This document shows positions 8,203 through 16,499 of a stretch of 54,647 nt of DNA, one piece after another. How positions within the stretch are numbered: position 1 is the first letter of the stretch; the number at the start of each line of letters is the position of its first letter. The translations under genes were made by a program, and so were the position numbers. The DNA is from Clostridiales bacterium (GTDB taxonomy: Bacteria > Bacillota > Clostridia > Lachnospirales > CAG-274). Location of the stretch: positions 1 through 54,647 of the forward strand of contig JAJQFB010000045.1 in NCBI GenBank assembly GCA_021201395.1. The letters run 5' to 3'. The notes beneath the pieces were generated by a model. It had not been told where the DNA came from, did not search any database, and worked only from the letters and a program-made list of their open reading frames with translations.

Positions 8203-8994
8203 ATGATTTCCTGTCTGCTTGCCGGAAGCATAAATATATTTGCCGATGAAGCAGCAAACTCAACAACAAACGAAACCTACGTAGAGGGAACAAGCTATGC
8301 AAAACCAATCCCCGATATGCCTATATATGACAGCGAAACCGACGCTTTCTTTGAAAATTCCGTTTTCTGCGGAGATTCCCTTATAGACGACTTTAAACGG
8401 TATTGTATGGCAAAGGGCAGCGGCTTCCTTTCGGAACCTCTGTTTTTGGCGGCTACAAGCTTTTCTCTTATGCAGGCTATAGGCCCCGTTACCTCAACAA
8501 CCTTCCACCCCCTATATCAGGGCGAAAAGCTTTCCGTTGAGGATTCCATGGCAAAATGCGGAGCGGACAGAGCTTTCCTGTTCTTCGGTATGAACGATTT
8601 GGAGTGGACGACACCCGAAAAGGCCGTTGAAGAATATAACACGCTTATATTCAGAATACACAACAAGGCTCCCGAAACAAAGCTCTACATAATAGGACTA
8701 ACCTATATTTACGATTCGGCTCAAAAATATGATTCCGGCTTTACAAACGAAAATATGAGAATTTTCAACGACACTATGTATCAATACTGTCAGAAATATG
8801 ACTATATCGAGTTTATAAACATAGGGGACAGGCTCATAGACGGCACAAACGGCCTTAAAAGCGAATATGTTTCCGACGGCATAGAGCATATGACAACCGC
8901 AGGCTATGACGTATGGACAAAGGTTTTAAGAGCCTATGCAAAGGATTTTACGGCGGCGGAAGCCAAAGAGGCCGAGACTGCCGAACAGCAATAA
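8203..8994 (+). CDS. Secreted SGNH/GDSL-family hydrolase, paralogue 2 (start disrupted by an A8 tract)
   Basis: Very close to paralogue 1: same GDSL, GMND and C-terminal DGIEH blocks. The ATG at 8203 has no ribosome-binding site and gives a truncated signal peptide. A well-placed AGGAGG (8165-8170) and ATG (8181) lie upstream, but the ATG is followed by eight A residues and reads out of frame, stopping after 22 codons. With seven A residues the frame joins and yields a normal signal peptide, MKKTLLLMISCLLAGS, like that of paralogue 3. So the intended start is probably 8181. This could be slippage or phase variation, a real mutation, or a base-calling error. Acts outside the cell if expressed. 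Confidence 0.8.
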   Translation: MISCLLAGSINIFADEAANSTTNETYVEGTSYAKPIPDMPIYDSETDAFFENSVFCGDSLIDDFKRYCMAKGSGFLSEPLFLAATSFSLMQAIGPVTSTTFHPLYQGEKLSVEDSMAKCGADRAFLFFGMNDLEWTTPEKAVEEYNTLIFRIHNKAPETKLYIIGLTYIYDSAQKYDSGFTNENMRIFNDTMYQYCQKYDYIEFINIGDRLIDGTNGLKSEYVSDGIEHMTTAGYDVWTKVLRAYAKDFTAAEAKEAETAEQQ

Positions 8995-9031
8995 AGCATT
9001 AGAGCAATTTAAGCAGAAAGGAGAAGTTAAT

Positions 9032-9817
9032 ATGAGAAAAACGGCAATTCTTGTGATTATTTGTATGCTTATGGGGAGCATAAACGTTTTTGCAGGGGAA
9101 AACAGTCTTTTAAATTCAGAGGGCGGTATTATTGAAGCAAGCTATGTAAAGCCCATACCGGACACCTCAGTATATGACGCAGAAACCGATGCCTTTTTTG
9201 AAAAGTCTGCCTTTGTGGGGGATTCCGTTATGCTTGGTTTCCAAAGATATTGTCAGACTAAGGGAAGCGGCTTCCTTTCCGACCCTCTTTTCTTAACCTC
9301 GGGAAGCTTTTCACTTTGGGAGGCCGTAAGCCCCGTTTCCTCAGGCTCTCTTCACCCCATATATCAGGGTCAGAGTATGCTCGTTGAGGGCGCAATAGCC
9401 AAAAGCGGAACGGAAAAGGTTTTTATACAGCTCGGCACAAACGACATAGGCTGGAAAACAATAGATGAAACCGTACAGAATTACAACGACCTTATTTTCA
9501 GGATTCGCACTAAAGCTCCAAACGCCAAAGTGTATGTAATAGGGCTTACATATATGTACGGCCCCTCACAGAAAACAAACTTAAATAATGCCAATATGCG
9601 TACATTTAACGATACTATGTGTCAATACTGTGAAAAATATGACTATATGGAATTTATAAACATAGGCGACAGGCTTATAGACGATGACGGAAACCTTAAA
9701 AAGGAATATACCTCCGACGACTATGTACATATTTCAACAGAGGGCTACGATGTTTGGGTAAAGGTTTTAAGAGCCTATGCAAAATACTTTACCGAAACAG
9801 AACAAAACGCAGAATGA
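9032..9817 (+). CDS. Secreted SGNH-family hydrolase, paralogue 3
   Basis: 261 aa. The start is the ATG at 9032 behind AAAGGAG (9017-9023), giving the signal peptide MRKTAILVIICMLMGSINVFA. A longer in-frame extension would run into paralogue 2 and is rejected. It is more diverged than paralogues 1 and 2: block I is GDSV, block III is GTND, and the C-terminal block SDDYVHIS has Asp at both -4 and -3 from His. So it is the only copy with a textbook DxxH. Last gene of the operon, followed by a strong terminator. It may have a different acyl or glycan specificity from its neighbours; that is inference. Confidence 0.86.
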   Translation: MRKTAILVIICMLMGSINVFAGENSLLNSEGGIIEASYVKPIPDTSVYDAETDAFFEKSAFVGDSVMLGFQRYCQTKGSGFLSDPLFLTSGSFSLWEAVSPVSSGSLHPIYQGQSMLVEGAIAKSGTEKVFIQLGTNDIGWKTIDETVQNYNDLIFRIRTKAPNAKVYVIGLTYMYGPSQKTNLNNANMRTFNDTMCQYCEKYDYMEFINIGDRLIDDDGNLKKEYTSDDYVHISTEGYDVWVKVLRAYAKYFTETEQNAE

Positions 9818-9862
9818 AATAAGTTATAAAAATACCGAAAATTATAATTACCGAAAAAAAAC

Positions 9863-9903
9863 AAACCGCTCTGATATAATAAGCAGAGCGGTTTAATTTT
9901 TTT
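9863..9903 (+). terminator. Rho-independent terminator ending the O-acylation operon
   Basis: AAACCGCTCTG / CAGAGCGGTTT perfect 11-bp stem with a 10-nt loop, followed by AATTTTTTT. Confidence 0.92.
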
Positions 9904-9973
9904 ATATATAAAAATATATAAAAATTTTAGGTAAAAGCTGTAAATTTTGTAGATAAATTACGCTTTTATGAGG

Positions 9974-10002
9974 TTGAAAAAGATTTTTAGGTATGTTAAA
10001 AT
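9974..10002 (+). promoter_or_regulatory. Sigma-A type promoter for typA
   Basis: TTGAAA (9974-9979), 17-nt spacer, TAAAAT (9997-10002), 46 bp before the typA start codon. Confidence 0.65.
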
Positions 10003-10048
10003 AATAGGGATTACGTATTAACTTAATTTACAGAAAAGAGAGATATTT

Positions 10049-11878
10049 ATGCTTCAAAAAAGAGACGACATCAGAAATATAGCCATAATTGCCCATGTTG
10101 ACCACGGCAAAACCACCCTTGTGGACGAGCTTTTAAAGCAAAGCGGAACTTTCCGTTCCAATCAGGTTATAAGGGAGAGAGTTATGGACTCGGGGGACAT
10201 TGAGAGAGAAAGAGGAATAACAATTCTTTCCAAAAACACCTCCGTTTATTATGATGATGTTAAAATAAATATAGTTGACACCCCCGGCCACGCCGACTTC
10301 GGCGGAGAGGTTGAGAGAGTTTTGAAAATGGTAAACGGCGTTGTTTTGGTTGTAGACGCTTTTGAGGGCGCTATGCCCCAGACGAAGTTTGTGCTTAAAA
10401 ATGCCCTGTCGTTGGGGCTGCCCGTTGTTGTCTGCATAAACAAAATAGACCACCCCGAAGCAAGACCCGACGAAGTGGTAGACGAGATTTTGGAGCTTTT
10501 CATAGAGCTTGAAGCCAGCGATGAACAGCTTGACTCCCCCTTTGTTTTTGCCTCAGCAAAAGAGGGAAAGGCCGGAGCCACCTTCGAGGAGGCTATGGCG
10601 GCTGAGGATATGAAGGTTCTTTTCGACACAATAGTTGAACACATTCCCGCTCCCGAGGGCGACGATGAAGCAGGGCTTCAAATTCTCGTTACTACTATAG
10701 ACTACAACGACTATGTGGGAAAAATAGGCATAGGCAAGGTTGAAAACGGGGTTATAAAAACAGGCGATGAGGTAGCCATAGTAAACCACCACGACCCTGA
10801 CAAAATGGAAAAAATAAAGGTAACAAAGCTCTATGAATTTGAGGGTCTTGAAAGAATAGAAATTAAAGAGGCTTCCGTAGGGGCTATTGTGGCGGTTTCG
10901 GGTATGCCTGAAATTCACATAGGCGACACAATCACCTCTGTTTTAAACCCTATGCCCCTTGAATACAACAAAATCTCGGAGCCTACCTTAGCTATGACCT
11001 TCAGTGTAAACGACAGTCCCTTTGCAGGGCAGGAGGGCAGGTTTGTAACAAGCCGCCATCTCCGTGACAGACTTTTTAAGGAGCTTAACACAGATGTTTC
11101 GCTGAGAGTTGAAGAAACGGATATTGCCGAGTGTTACAAGGTTTCCGGCAGGGGCGAGCTTCACCTCTCCATCCTCATAGAGACTATGAGAAGAGAGGGC
11201 TATGAGTTTCAGGTTTCCCATCCCGAGGTTCTCTATAAGACGGAAAACGGCAAAAAGCTTGAGCCTGTTGAAATTGTGACTATAGATGTTCCCGAAGAAT
11301 ATGTAGGGGCGGTTATTGAAAAGCTGGATACGAGAAAAGGCGAGATGACAAATATGTCCCTTTCAAAGGACGGCTACACGAGGCTTGAATTTAATATTCC
11401 CTCAAGAGGCCTTATAGGCTACAGAAACGAATTTTTAACCGACACAAGAGGCACGGGCATAATGAGCACTCTTTTCAGCGGCTACGAACCCTATAAGGGC
11501 GACGTTTTCTCAAGAACACAGGGCTCCCTTATTGCCTTTGAAAACGGCGAGTCCATTACCTACGGGCTTTTTAACGCACAGGAAAGAGGCGACCTGTTTA
11601 TAGGCCCCGGCGTAAGAGTTTACAGCGGTATGGTAGTGGGAAAACACTCCCGTTCAGGGGATATTGAAGTAAACGTATGCAAAAGAAAACAGCTTACAAA
11701 CACAAGAGCAGCCGGCTCCGACGAGGCCTTAAAGCTTACGCCCCACTTAAATATGAGCCTTGAACAGTGCATAGACTTTATAGCGGACGATGAGCTTGTG
11801 GAGGTTACGCCTCAAAATCTGAGAATAAGAAAGAAGCTTCTCGACCCGGTTGCAAGAAGAAAGGCACACAGAAAGTAA
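10049..11878 (+). CDS. typA: Translational GTPase TypA/BipA
   Basis: 609-aa ribosome-associated GTPase that assists 50S assembly and stress or cold adaptation. G1 AHVDHGKTT (near residue 15), switch I around RERGITI, G3 DTPGHADFGGEVER, G4 NKID and G5 SAKEG are all present. Then come the EF-G-like domains II, III and V and the TypA-specific C-terminal domain (SRGLIGYRNEFLTDTRGTGIM, NTRAAGSDEALKL). Full family length with no missing motif. The start is the ATG after a GAGAG site; a typical promoter lies upstream. The flippase gene follows after 33 bp and may be co-transcribed. Confidence 0.97.
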   Translation: MLQKRDDIRNIAIIAHVDHGKTTLVDELLKQSGTFRSNQVIRERVMDSGDIERERGITILSKNTSVYYDDVKINIVDTPGHADFGGEVERVLKMVNGVVLVVDAFEGAMPQTKFVLKNALSLGLPVVVCINKIDHPEARPDEVVDEILELFIELEASDEQLDSPFVFASAKEGKAGATFEEAMAAEDMKVLFDTIVEHIPAPEGDDEAGLQILVTTIDYNDYVGKIGIGKVENGVIKTGDEVAIVNHHDPDKMEKIKVTKLYEFEGLERIEIKEASVGAIVAVSGMPEIHIGDTITSVLNPMPLEYNKISEPTLAMTFSVNDSPFAGQEGRFVTSRHLRDRLFKELNTDVSLRVEETDIAECYKVSGRGELHLSILIETMRREGYEFQVSHPEVLYKTENGKKLEPVEIVTIDVPEEYVGAVIEKLDTRKGEMTNMSLSKDGYTRLEFNIPSRGLIGYRNEFLTDTRGTGIMSTLFSGYEPYKGDVFSRTQGSLIAFENGESITYGLFNAQERGDLFIGPGVRVYSGMVVGKHSRSGDIEVNVCKRKQLTNTRAAGSDEALKLTPHLNMSLEQCIDFIADDELVEVTPQNLRIRKKLLDPVARRKAHRK

Positions 11879-11911
11879 CCGTTATATAATAAGATAGGAT
11901 TGTGGTATTTT

Positions 11912-13531
11912 ATGGGCAGGAAAAATAAAAAAACAGGCGGCTCTTTTATAAAACAGGCGGTTATTTTGGCCGCCGCAAGTATGATTGTCAGGCTTTTGGG
12001 CTTTGCCTACAGAGTTCCCCTTACAAATATGATAGGCGACGAGGGAAACGGCATATACGCCGCCGGATACTACATCTACACCTTTTTCCTTATATTAAGC
12101 TCCTCAGGCCTGCCTGCGGCTATTTCAAAGATGATTTCCGAAAAGGCGGCTGTAGGGGAATACAAAAATGCAAATAAAATTTTCAGGGTATCTCTTTTTG
12201 TCGCCGGTACCTTAGGCCTTATAGGAACGGCGGTTATGTTTTTCGGCGCCGAATGGCTTGCAGAGCTTATAGGCAGTCCCCGAAGTGTCTACACTCTTGT
12301 AAGTCTTGCCCCTACGATTTTTATCTGTGCAATTATGTCTGTATACAGAGGCTGGTTTCAGGGGCTTAATACAACGGTGCCTACGGCGGTTTCACAGGTT
12401 GTGGAGCAGATTTTCAATGCCTTTTTCAGCATTTTTCTTGCATGGCTTTTAATAGGCTACGGCATAGAATGGGGTGCAGCCGGAGGAACAATGGGTACGG
12501 GAATAGGTGCTTTTGCAGGCCTTATAGCCATAGTCATTTTCAGCCTTGTTGCAAAGAAATATTATAAGGAAATGTTTTCGGAGGACAAGGGCGGCTATGC
12601 CGTTGAGGAGGCAAGAAAAATCGCCGCAAGGCTTTTTAAAACCACCGTACCCATTATAACGGGTACGGCCATCTTCTCAATGACAAACATTATAGATATG
12701 AAAATGGTTATGTCCAGACTTGCCGCAAGCGGAGCCTTTACTTCACAGCAGGCCGACATTCTCTACGGTCAGCTTACGGGAAAATATGTTACCCTTACAA
12801 CTCTTCCCGTGTCTATTTCAACCGCTTTGGCAACGGCGGTTCTTCCCAACATTGCCGCAAGTGTTGTTATGAGGGACAAAAAAGCCGTAAAGGCAAAGGT
12901 AAACACCTCTCTCAGGCTTACTATGACAATTTCAATTCCTGCGGCTATAGGTATGGGGGCTTTAGCCAACCAAATTTTAAACCTCCTTTTCCCAAGCTAT
13001 CCCGAAGGGGGCGAGCTTTTAGCTATAGGGGCAATCAGTATAATTTTCCTCGCCCTTTATCAGATAGAAACGGGAATTTTACAGGGAATGGGTCACGTCT
13101 ACAGACCGGCCTTAAATGCTCTTATAGGGGCTGCTATTAAGATACCCCTTAATTATGTACTTATTGTAATACCGGAGATTAACGTAAAGGGCGCCGTTAT
13201 AAGCACAATCGGCTGTTATGTGGCAGCTTCGCTTCTTAATATGTATGCCCTTAAGAAAGCCGCCGATATAAAATATGACTTTGTTTCAATTATAATAAAG
13301 CCCCTCATAGCCTCTCTCGTTATGGGAGTTGGCTGTCTAAGCTTATATAAGCTTATGTATAAGGCTTTGCCCTCAAATTCCATTTGCACCATACTTGCCA
13401 TTTTAGCCGCAATAGTAATTTTTGTTGTGGTTCTTGCCCTTTTAAAAGGCTTTAAACGGGAGGATCTTATACTCCTGCCTATGGGCGGCAAAATGATTTC
13501 AATATTGGAAAAATTCAGGCTAATAGACTGA
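11912..13531 (+). CDS. MurJ/SpoVB-type lipid flippase (MOP superfamily)
   Basis: 539 aa, about 14 hydrophobic segments. The N-terminus (GGSFIKQAVILAAASMIVRLLGFAYRVPLTNMIGDEGNG) is the signature of the SpoVB/YtgP polysaccharide-biosynthesis branch of the MOP superfamily. Members flip lipid-linked cell-wall precursors (lipid II) to the outside; SpoVB does so for spore cortex, YtgP for vegetative wall. Which role applies cannot be decided here. The start is ambiguous: the ATG at 11912 is preferred, while an in-frame TTG at 11900 would overlap the weak AGGAT site. It follows typA with no terminator between. Confidence 0.88.
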   Translation: MGRKNKKTGGSFIKQAVILAAASMIVRLLGFAYRVPLTNMIGDEGNGIYAAGYYIYTFFLILSSSGLPAAISKMISEKAAVGEYKNANKIFRVSLFVAGTLGLIGTAVMFFGAEWLAELIGSPRSVYTLVSLAPTIFICAIMSVYRGWFQGLNTTVPTAVSQVVEQIFNAFFSIFLAWLLIGYGIEWGAAGGTMGTGIGAFAGLIAIVIFSLVAKKYYKEMFSEDKGGYAVEEARKIAARLFKTTVPIITGTAIFSMTNIIDMKMVMSRLAASGAFTSQQADILYGQLTGKYVTLTTLPVSISTALATAVLPNIAASVVMRDKKAVKAKVNTSLRLTMTISIPAAIGMGALANQILNLLFPSYPEGGELLAIGAISIIFLALYQIETGILQGMGHVYRPALNALIGAAIKIPLNYVLIVIPEINVKGAVISTIGCYVAASLLNMYALKKAADIKYDFVSIIIKPLIASLVMGVGCLSLYKLMYKALPSNSICTILAILAAIVIFVVVLALLKGFKREDLILLPMGGKMISILEKFRLID

Positions 13532-13547
13532 TTGTAAAAAAACGGTA

Positions 13548-13576
13548 TTGCAAAAGAGTTTAAAATATTATATAAT
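13548..13576 (+). promoter_or_regulatory. Strong promoter of the rubrerythrin gene
   Basis: TTGCAA (13548-13553), 17-nt spacer, TATAAT (13571-13576). The -10 is within the palindrome ATTATATAAT, a weak match to a PerR-type operator. A small hairpin (TATATTCCC/GGGATATA, 13602-13622) follows in the leader. Confidence 0.68.
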
Positions 13577-13653
13577 CAAAACAGCACACATATTAGGTAT
13601 ATATTCCCAAAAGGGATATAAGCCGAAAATAAATTTAAAGGAGGAAATTTAAA

Positions 13654-14193
13654 ACGGCAAACAAATATGCAGGAACAAAAACGGAAAAAAATCTCTGGGA
13701 AGCCTTTGCAGGCGAATCTCAGGCAAGAAACAAATATACCTTCTTTGCTTCCGTTGCAAAAAAGGCAGGCTATGAACAGATTGCCGAATTATTCCTTAAA
13801 ACGGCTGCAAACGAAAAGGAACGCGCAGAGCTTTGGTTTAAGGCTTTAGGGGGAATCGGCGACACGGCGGAAAACCTTTTGGCGGCTGCCGAGGGCGAAA
13901 ACTACGAATGGACGGATATGTATGACAGAATGGCAAAGGAAGCCGAGGAAGAGGGCTTTAAGGCTCTTGCGGCTCAGTTCAGAGGCGTAGCGGCTATTGA
14001 AAAGCTTCACGAGGAACGCTACAGGGCTCTGCTTAAGAATGTTGAAACCTTACAGGTATTCGAGAAGAGCGGTATTCAGGTTTGGGAGTGCAGAAACTGC
14101 GGCCATGTTGTAATCGGAACAAAGGCCCCTAAGGTATGTCCCGTATGTGCCCATGCTCAGAGTTATTTTGAAATAAAAGCCGAAAATTATTAA
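13654..14193 (+). CDS. Rubrerythrin with ACG start and His-to-Arg metal-ligand change
   Basis: 179 aa: a diiron ferritin-like domain then a C-terminal rubredoxin-like domain with CxxC...CxxC (CRNCGH, CPVCAH). Rubrerythrin is an NADH-linked peroxide reductase of anaerobes. The only start placed correctly for AAAGGAGG (13637-13644, nine bases) is ACG at 13654, where ATG is expected (then [17 protein letters not shown]). An in-frame TAA lies just upstream and no ATG/GTG/TTG is nearby; the next TTG (13879) would delete half of the diiron site. Second anomaly: the ligand motif reads NEKER (codon 57, CGC at 13822-13824) where the family has NEKEH. Both fit single transitions. Either weak initiation and an impaired site, incipient decay, or sequence error. 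Confidence 0.8.
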   Translation, partial: TANKYAGTKTEKNLWEAFAGESQARNKYTFFASVAKKAGYEQIAELFLKTAANEKERAELWFKALGGIGDTAENLLAAAEGENYEWTDMYDRMAKEAEEEGFKALAAQFRGVAAIEKLHEERYRALLKNVETLQVFEKSGIQVWECRNCGHVVIGTKAPKVCPVCAHAQSYFEIKAENY

Positions 14194-14216
14194 TCTTTAT
14201 AATTTACACATTAAAA

Positions 14217-14270
14217 GGGCTGCCGGAAAACAGGTAAGATAAACTGTTTTCGGCAGCCCCTGTTTATTTC
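14217..14270 (+). terminator. Terminator after rubrerythrin
   Basis: GGGCTGCCGGAAAACAG pairs with CTGTTTTCGGCAGCCC (one bulged C) around a 10-nt loop. The following CTGTTTATTTC is only moderately T-rich. Confidence 0.72.
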
Positions 14271-14272
14271 GG

Positions 14273-14509
14273 TTTGCTGCAATTATATCTTCTCAAAAAT
14301 CGCTGAATAATCGGGTTTTTAAACACCGCTTTTAACAATAGTTTATCTTCGGCGCTAAAGCTTTTTTACTGTTGAGTTTTGGCGTACCGATTTTCAACAC
14401 ACCTCAGTCACCGTGGGATTGCAGCAAAAAAATATTGCCACACTTTTTATAAATACAAATTGTGCTTTACCGATGCAGCACGGTGACAGCTCCCCTTAAA
14501 AGGGAGCCT
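14273..14509. repeat. Non-coding stretch with palindromic repeat-like segments
   Basis: The 14271-14596 gap has no gene. It contains an 11-bp perfect inverted repeat (TTTGCTGCAAT 14273-14283 / ATTGCAGCAAA 14418-14428). It also holds CCTCAGTCACCGTG (14402-14415), whose TCACCGTG is complementary to CACGGTGA (14479-14486), and then GCTCCC...GGGAGC. The combination CCTCAGTCAC / GTGACAGCTCCC / GGGAGCC resembles dispersed intergenic repeats of gut Clostridia, from memory and unverified. Here the arms are about 63 nt apart. Confidence 0.45.
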
Positions 14510-14523
14510 TAGGATAATATAAA

Positions 14524-14560
14524 GACGAAAAAATGCCGCCTTCGGAAAGAAGTGGCATTT
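14524..14560 (-). terminator. Terminator of the ABC-importer operon
   Basis: Read on minus, AAATGCCACTT pairs with AAGGCGGCATTT (one bulge, one G.U), followed by TTTTTTCGTC. It lies 37 bp past the stop of the last permease gene. Confidence 0.8.
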
Positions 14561-14596
14561 AATATTTTACTTAATTAATATTTAAGTTTGGGTTTA

Positions 14597-15472
14597 TTAT
14601 TCCTTAACGGCACCCATTGTAACACCCGTCATGAAATACTTCTGGCAGAAAGGATAGATAAACAGGAAAGGAATGATTGCTATGATGATAGCTGCGTTCT
14701 TAACTGTGTTAAGAGATGCGTTGTAGTTACCGTCAAAGGTAAAGGTATCATCGATAACGAGTGTTCTTAACTTAACCTGGAAGTTGTACTTAGCCGTATC
14801 TGAGATATAGATTACGTAATGAACGTATTCTGACCAGAAAGCTACGGCGAAGAACAAGCCGATTGATGCAAGAGCAGCCTTTGAAAGAGGAAGAACGATA
14901 CGGAAGAAGATTCCGTAAGGTGAACATCCGTCGATTTCAGCAGCCTCGAACAGAGCGCGGGGAAGCTGTTCAAAGAAAGATCTCATAAGTACCAAGTTAT
15001 AAACGTTCATTGATAAGGGGAAGATAACCGCAAACAGCGAGTTATAGAGCCCGATAGCCCTTATAACCAAGAACAGAGGGATAGTACCTGCGTTAAACAT
15101 CATTGTGAAAAGGAACATATAACCGAAGAATTTGTTTCCGGGCATTTCCTTCTGAATAAGTATGTAAGCACCGATTGCGGAAAGAAGAAGACCGATAAAT
15201 GTTCCGACGATTGTGGTGTAAACCGATACACCGAAAGCTCTCAAATATTCGGTGCCACCCTTTACCAGAATGTAAACATAACCGTCTACAGTGGGGTTGG
15301 AGGGCCACAGATTGAAGCCGTATACGGTATCGCCGTTAAATGAATCCGACAAAACCTTGATAATAGGGAGGATCATACAAGCCATAAGGAGAGTCATAAA
15401 GATAAAGTTGAATATAGCAAATATTGATCTTCCTCTATATCTCGGGTCGGTTAAACTGAATTTATATACCAT
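14597..15472 (-). CDS. Carbohydrate ABC transporter permease (LplC/YtcP type)
   Basis: 291-aa inner-membrane permease of the CUT1 family with six predicted membrane segments. The EAA loop that docks the ATPase reads AAEIDGCSPYGIFFRIVLPLS. The N-terminus (RYRGRSIFAIFNFIFMTLLM) and C-terminus (QKYFMTGVTMGAVKE) match the LplC/YtcP subgroup. Third gene of an importer operon, 18 bp after the first permease. No ATPase is encoded nearby; CUT1 importers of this kind commonly share a housekeeping MsmX-type ATPase encoded elsewhere. Substrate unknown, probably an oligosaccharide. Confidence 0.93.
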   Translation of the reverse strand: MVYKFSLTDPRYRGRSIFAIFNFIFMTLLMACMILPIIKVLSDSFNGDTVYGFNLWPSNPTVDGYVYILVKGGTEYLRAFGVSVYTTIVGTFIGLLLSAIGAYILIQKEMPGNKFFGYMFLFTMMFNAGTIPLFLVIRAIGLYNSLFAVIFPLSMNVYNLVLMRSFFEQLPRALFEAAEIDGCSPYGIFFRIVLPLSKAALASIGLFFAVAFWSEYVHYVIYISDTAKYNFQVKLRTLVIDDTFTFDGNYNASLNTVKNAAIIIAIIPFLFIYPFCQKYFMTGVTMGAVKE

Positions 15473-15490
15473 TATGCTAAACCCCCTTTA

Positions 15491-16462
15491 TTATACAAGA
15501 CCGTAACCACGGACTCTCTTAGAGATGTTGTCCGTAATTATTACAAGGATAAGAGATACAATGGACCTAAAGACACCGATTGTTGTAGAATAGCCGTAGT
15601 TGGGAAGACCTACTGTGGGCTTAAGACCTACACGGTATGTATAAGTACCGATAACGTCAGCAACTGAGTAAACAGCCGAGTTATAAAGCACGAATACTGA
15701 TTCGAAGATGTTCAAAACCCTAGCAAGGTTAAGAATGAATACAACGAGGATTGTGTTGCTGATTGAGGGAAGCGTAATGTTAAGAGTCTGCTGCCATCTG
15801 TTGGCGCCGTCGATTTCGGCCGCTTCGTAGTAATCGGGAGAAATACCCGCAAGAGCGGCGATATAGATAACGGTACCCCAGCCTATTTCTTTCCAACGGT
15901 CGATAACGTAGAATACTATTCTCCAACAGTTCTTCTGGGTCAGCCAGTCGGTTTGCTCGAGAGATGTTGCATCAATAAGATGCAAAGCATAGAGAATCTG
16001 GCTTAAAAGGCCGTTGGGCTGTAAAAGGAGCATGAATATAGATGCAACAACTACCCATGAAAGGAAGTGAGGCAGGTATAATACTGTGTTTATAACTTTC
16101 TTAACCATGGCCCTCTGAATTTCGTTAAGGAGAAGGGCTACTACTACCGATGTAACCGTAGCAAGAACTAAGTTTACGCTGCTTATGATAAGCGTGTTTT
16201 TAAACGACGACCAGAAAGTCGGGTCGGAAAACAGCTTTTGGAAGTTTGCAAGTCCAACAAACTGAGCCGCTTTTCCGTTGGGCTTGTAGTTGGTAAATGC
16301 GAATGTGATACCGTACATGGGAGCATAGTAGAAAATGAAGAGAACTACTACTACGGGCAGGAACATAAGGTAGAAGCCCGCATATTTCTTCATTCTGACC
16401 CAAGCTGACGGTTTCTTGACAATAATATGGTCGTAATTACCTTTTTGTACAGGTTGAGACAT
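15491..16462 (-). CDS. Carbohydrate ABC transporter permease (LplB type)
   Basis: 323-aa permease, partner of the LplC-type protein encoded just downstream. A basic N-terminal tail precedes the first membrane segment (YAGFYLMFLPVVVVLFIFYYAPMYG is split by this family's PMYG signature). The EAA motif is YYEAAEIDGANRWQQTLNITLPS. The C-terminus (SDNISKRVRGYGL) is typical. The two permeases should form the heterodimeric channel; the gene lies 37 bp after the binding-protein gene, in the usual LplABC order. Confidence 0.93.
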   Translation of the reverse strand: MSQPVQKGNYDHIIVKKPSAWVRMKKYAGFYLMFLPVVVVLFIFYYAPMYGITFAFTNYKPNGKAAQFVGLANFQKLFSDPTFWSSFKNTLIISSVNLVLATVTSVVVALLLNEIQRAMVKKVINTVLYLPHFLSWVVVASIFMLLLQPNGLLSQILYALHLIDATSLEQTDWLTQKNCWRIVFYVIDRWKEIGWGTVIYIAALAGISPDYYEAAEIDGANRWQQTLNITLPSISNTILVVFILNLARVLNIFESVFVLYNSAVYSVADVIGTYTYRVGLKPTVGLPNYGYSTTIGVFRSIVSLILVIITDNISKRVRGYGLV

Positions 16463-16499
16463 TTAATTCACCCTTTCTGAGATTTATCTGAAATTATTA

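Noticed and set aside
8936-9031. Extended N-terminus for SGNH paralogue 3
   Set aside because: It overlaps paralogue 2, has no ribosome-binding site, and would put a basic stretch in front of a good signal peptide.
13667-13849. Reading frame beginning at ATG 13667 within the rubrerythrin gene
   Set aside because: It is another frame of rubrerythrin; the diiron-domain frame from 13654 is clearly the coding one.
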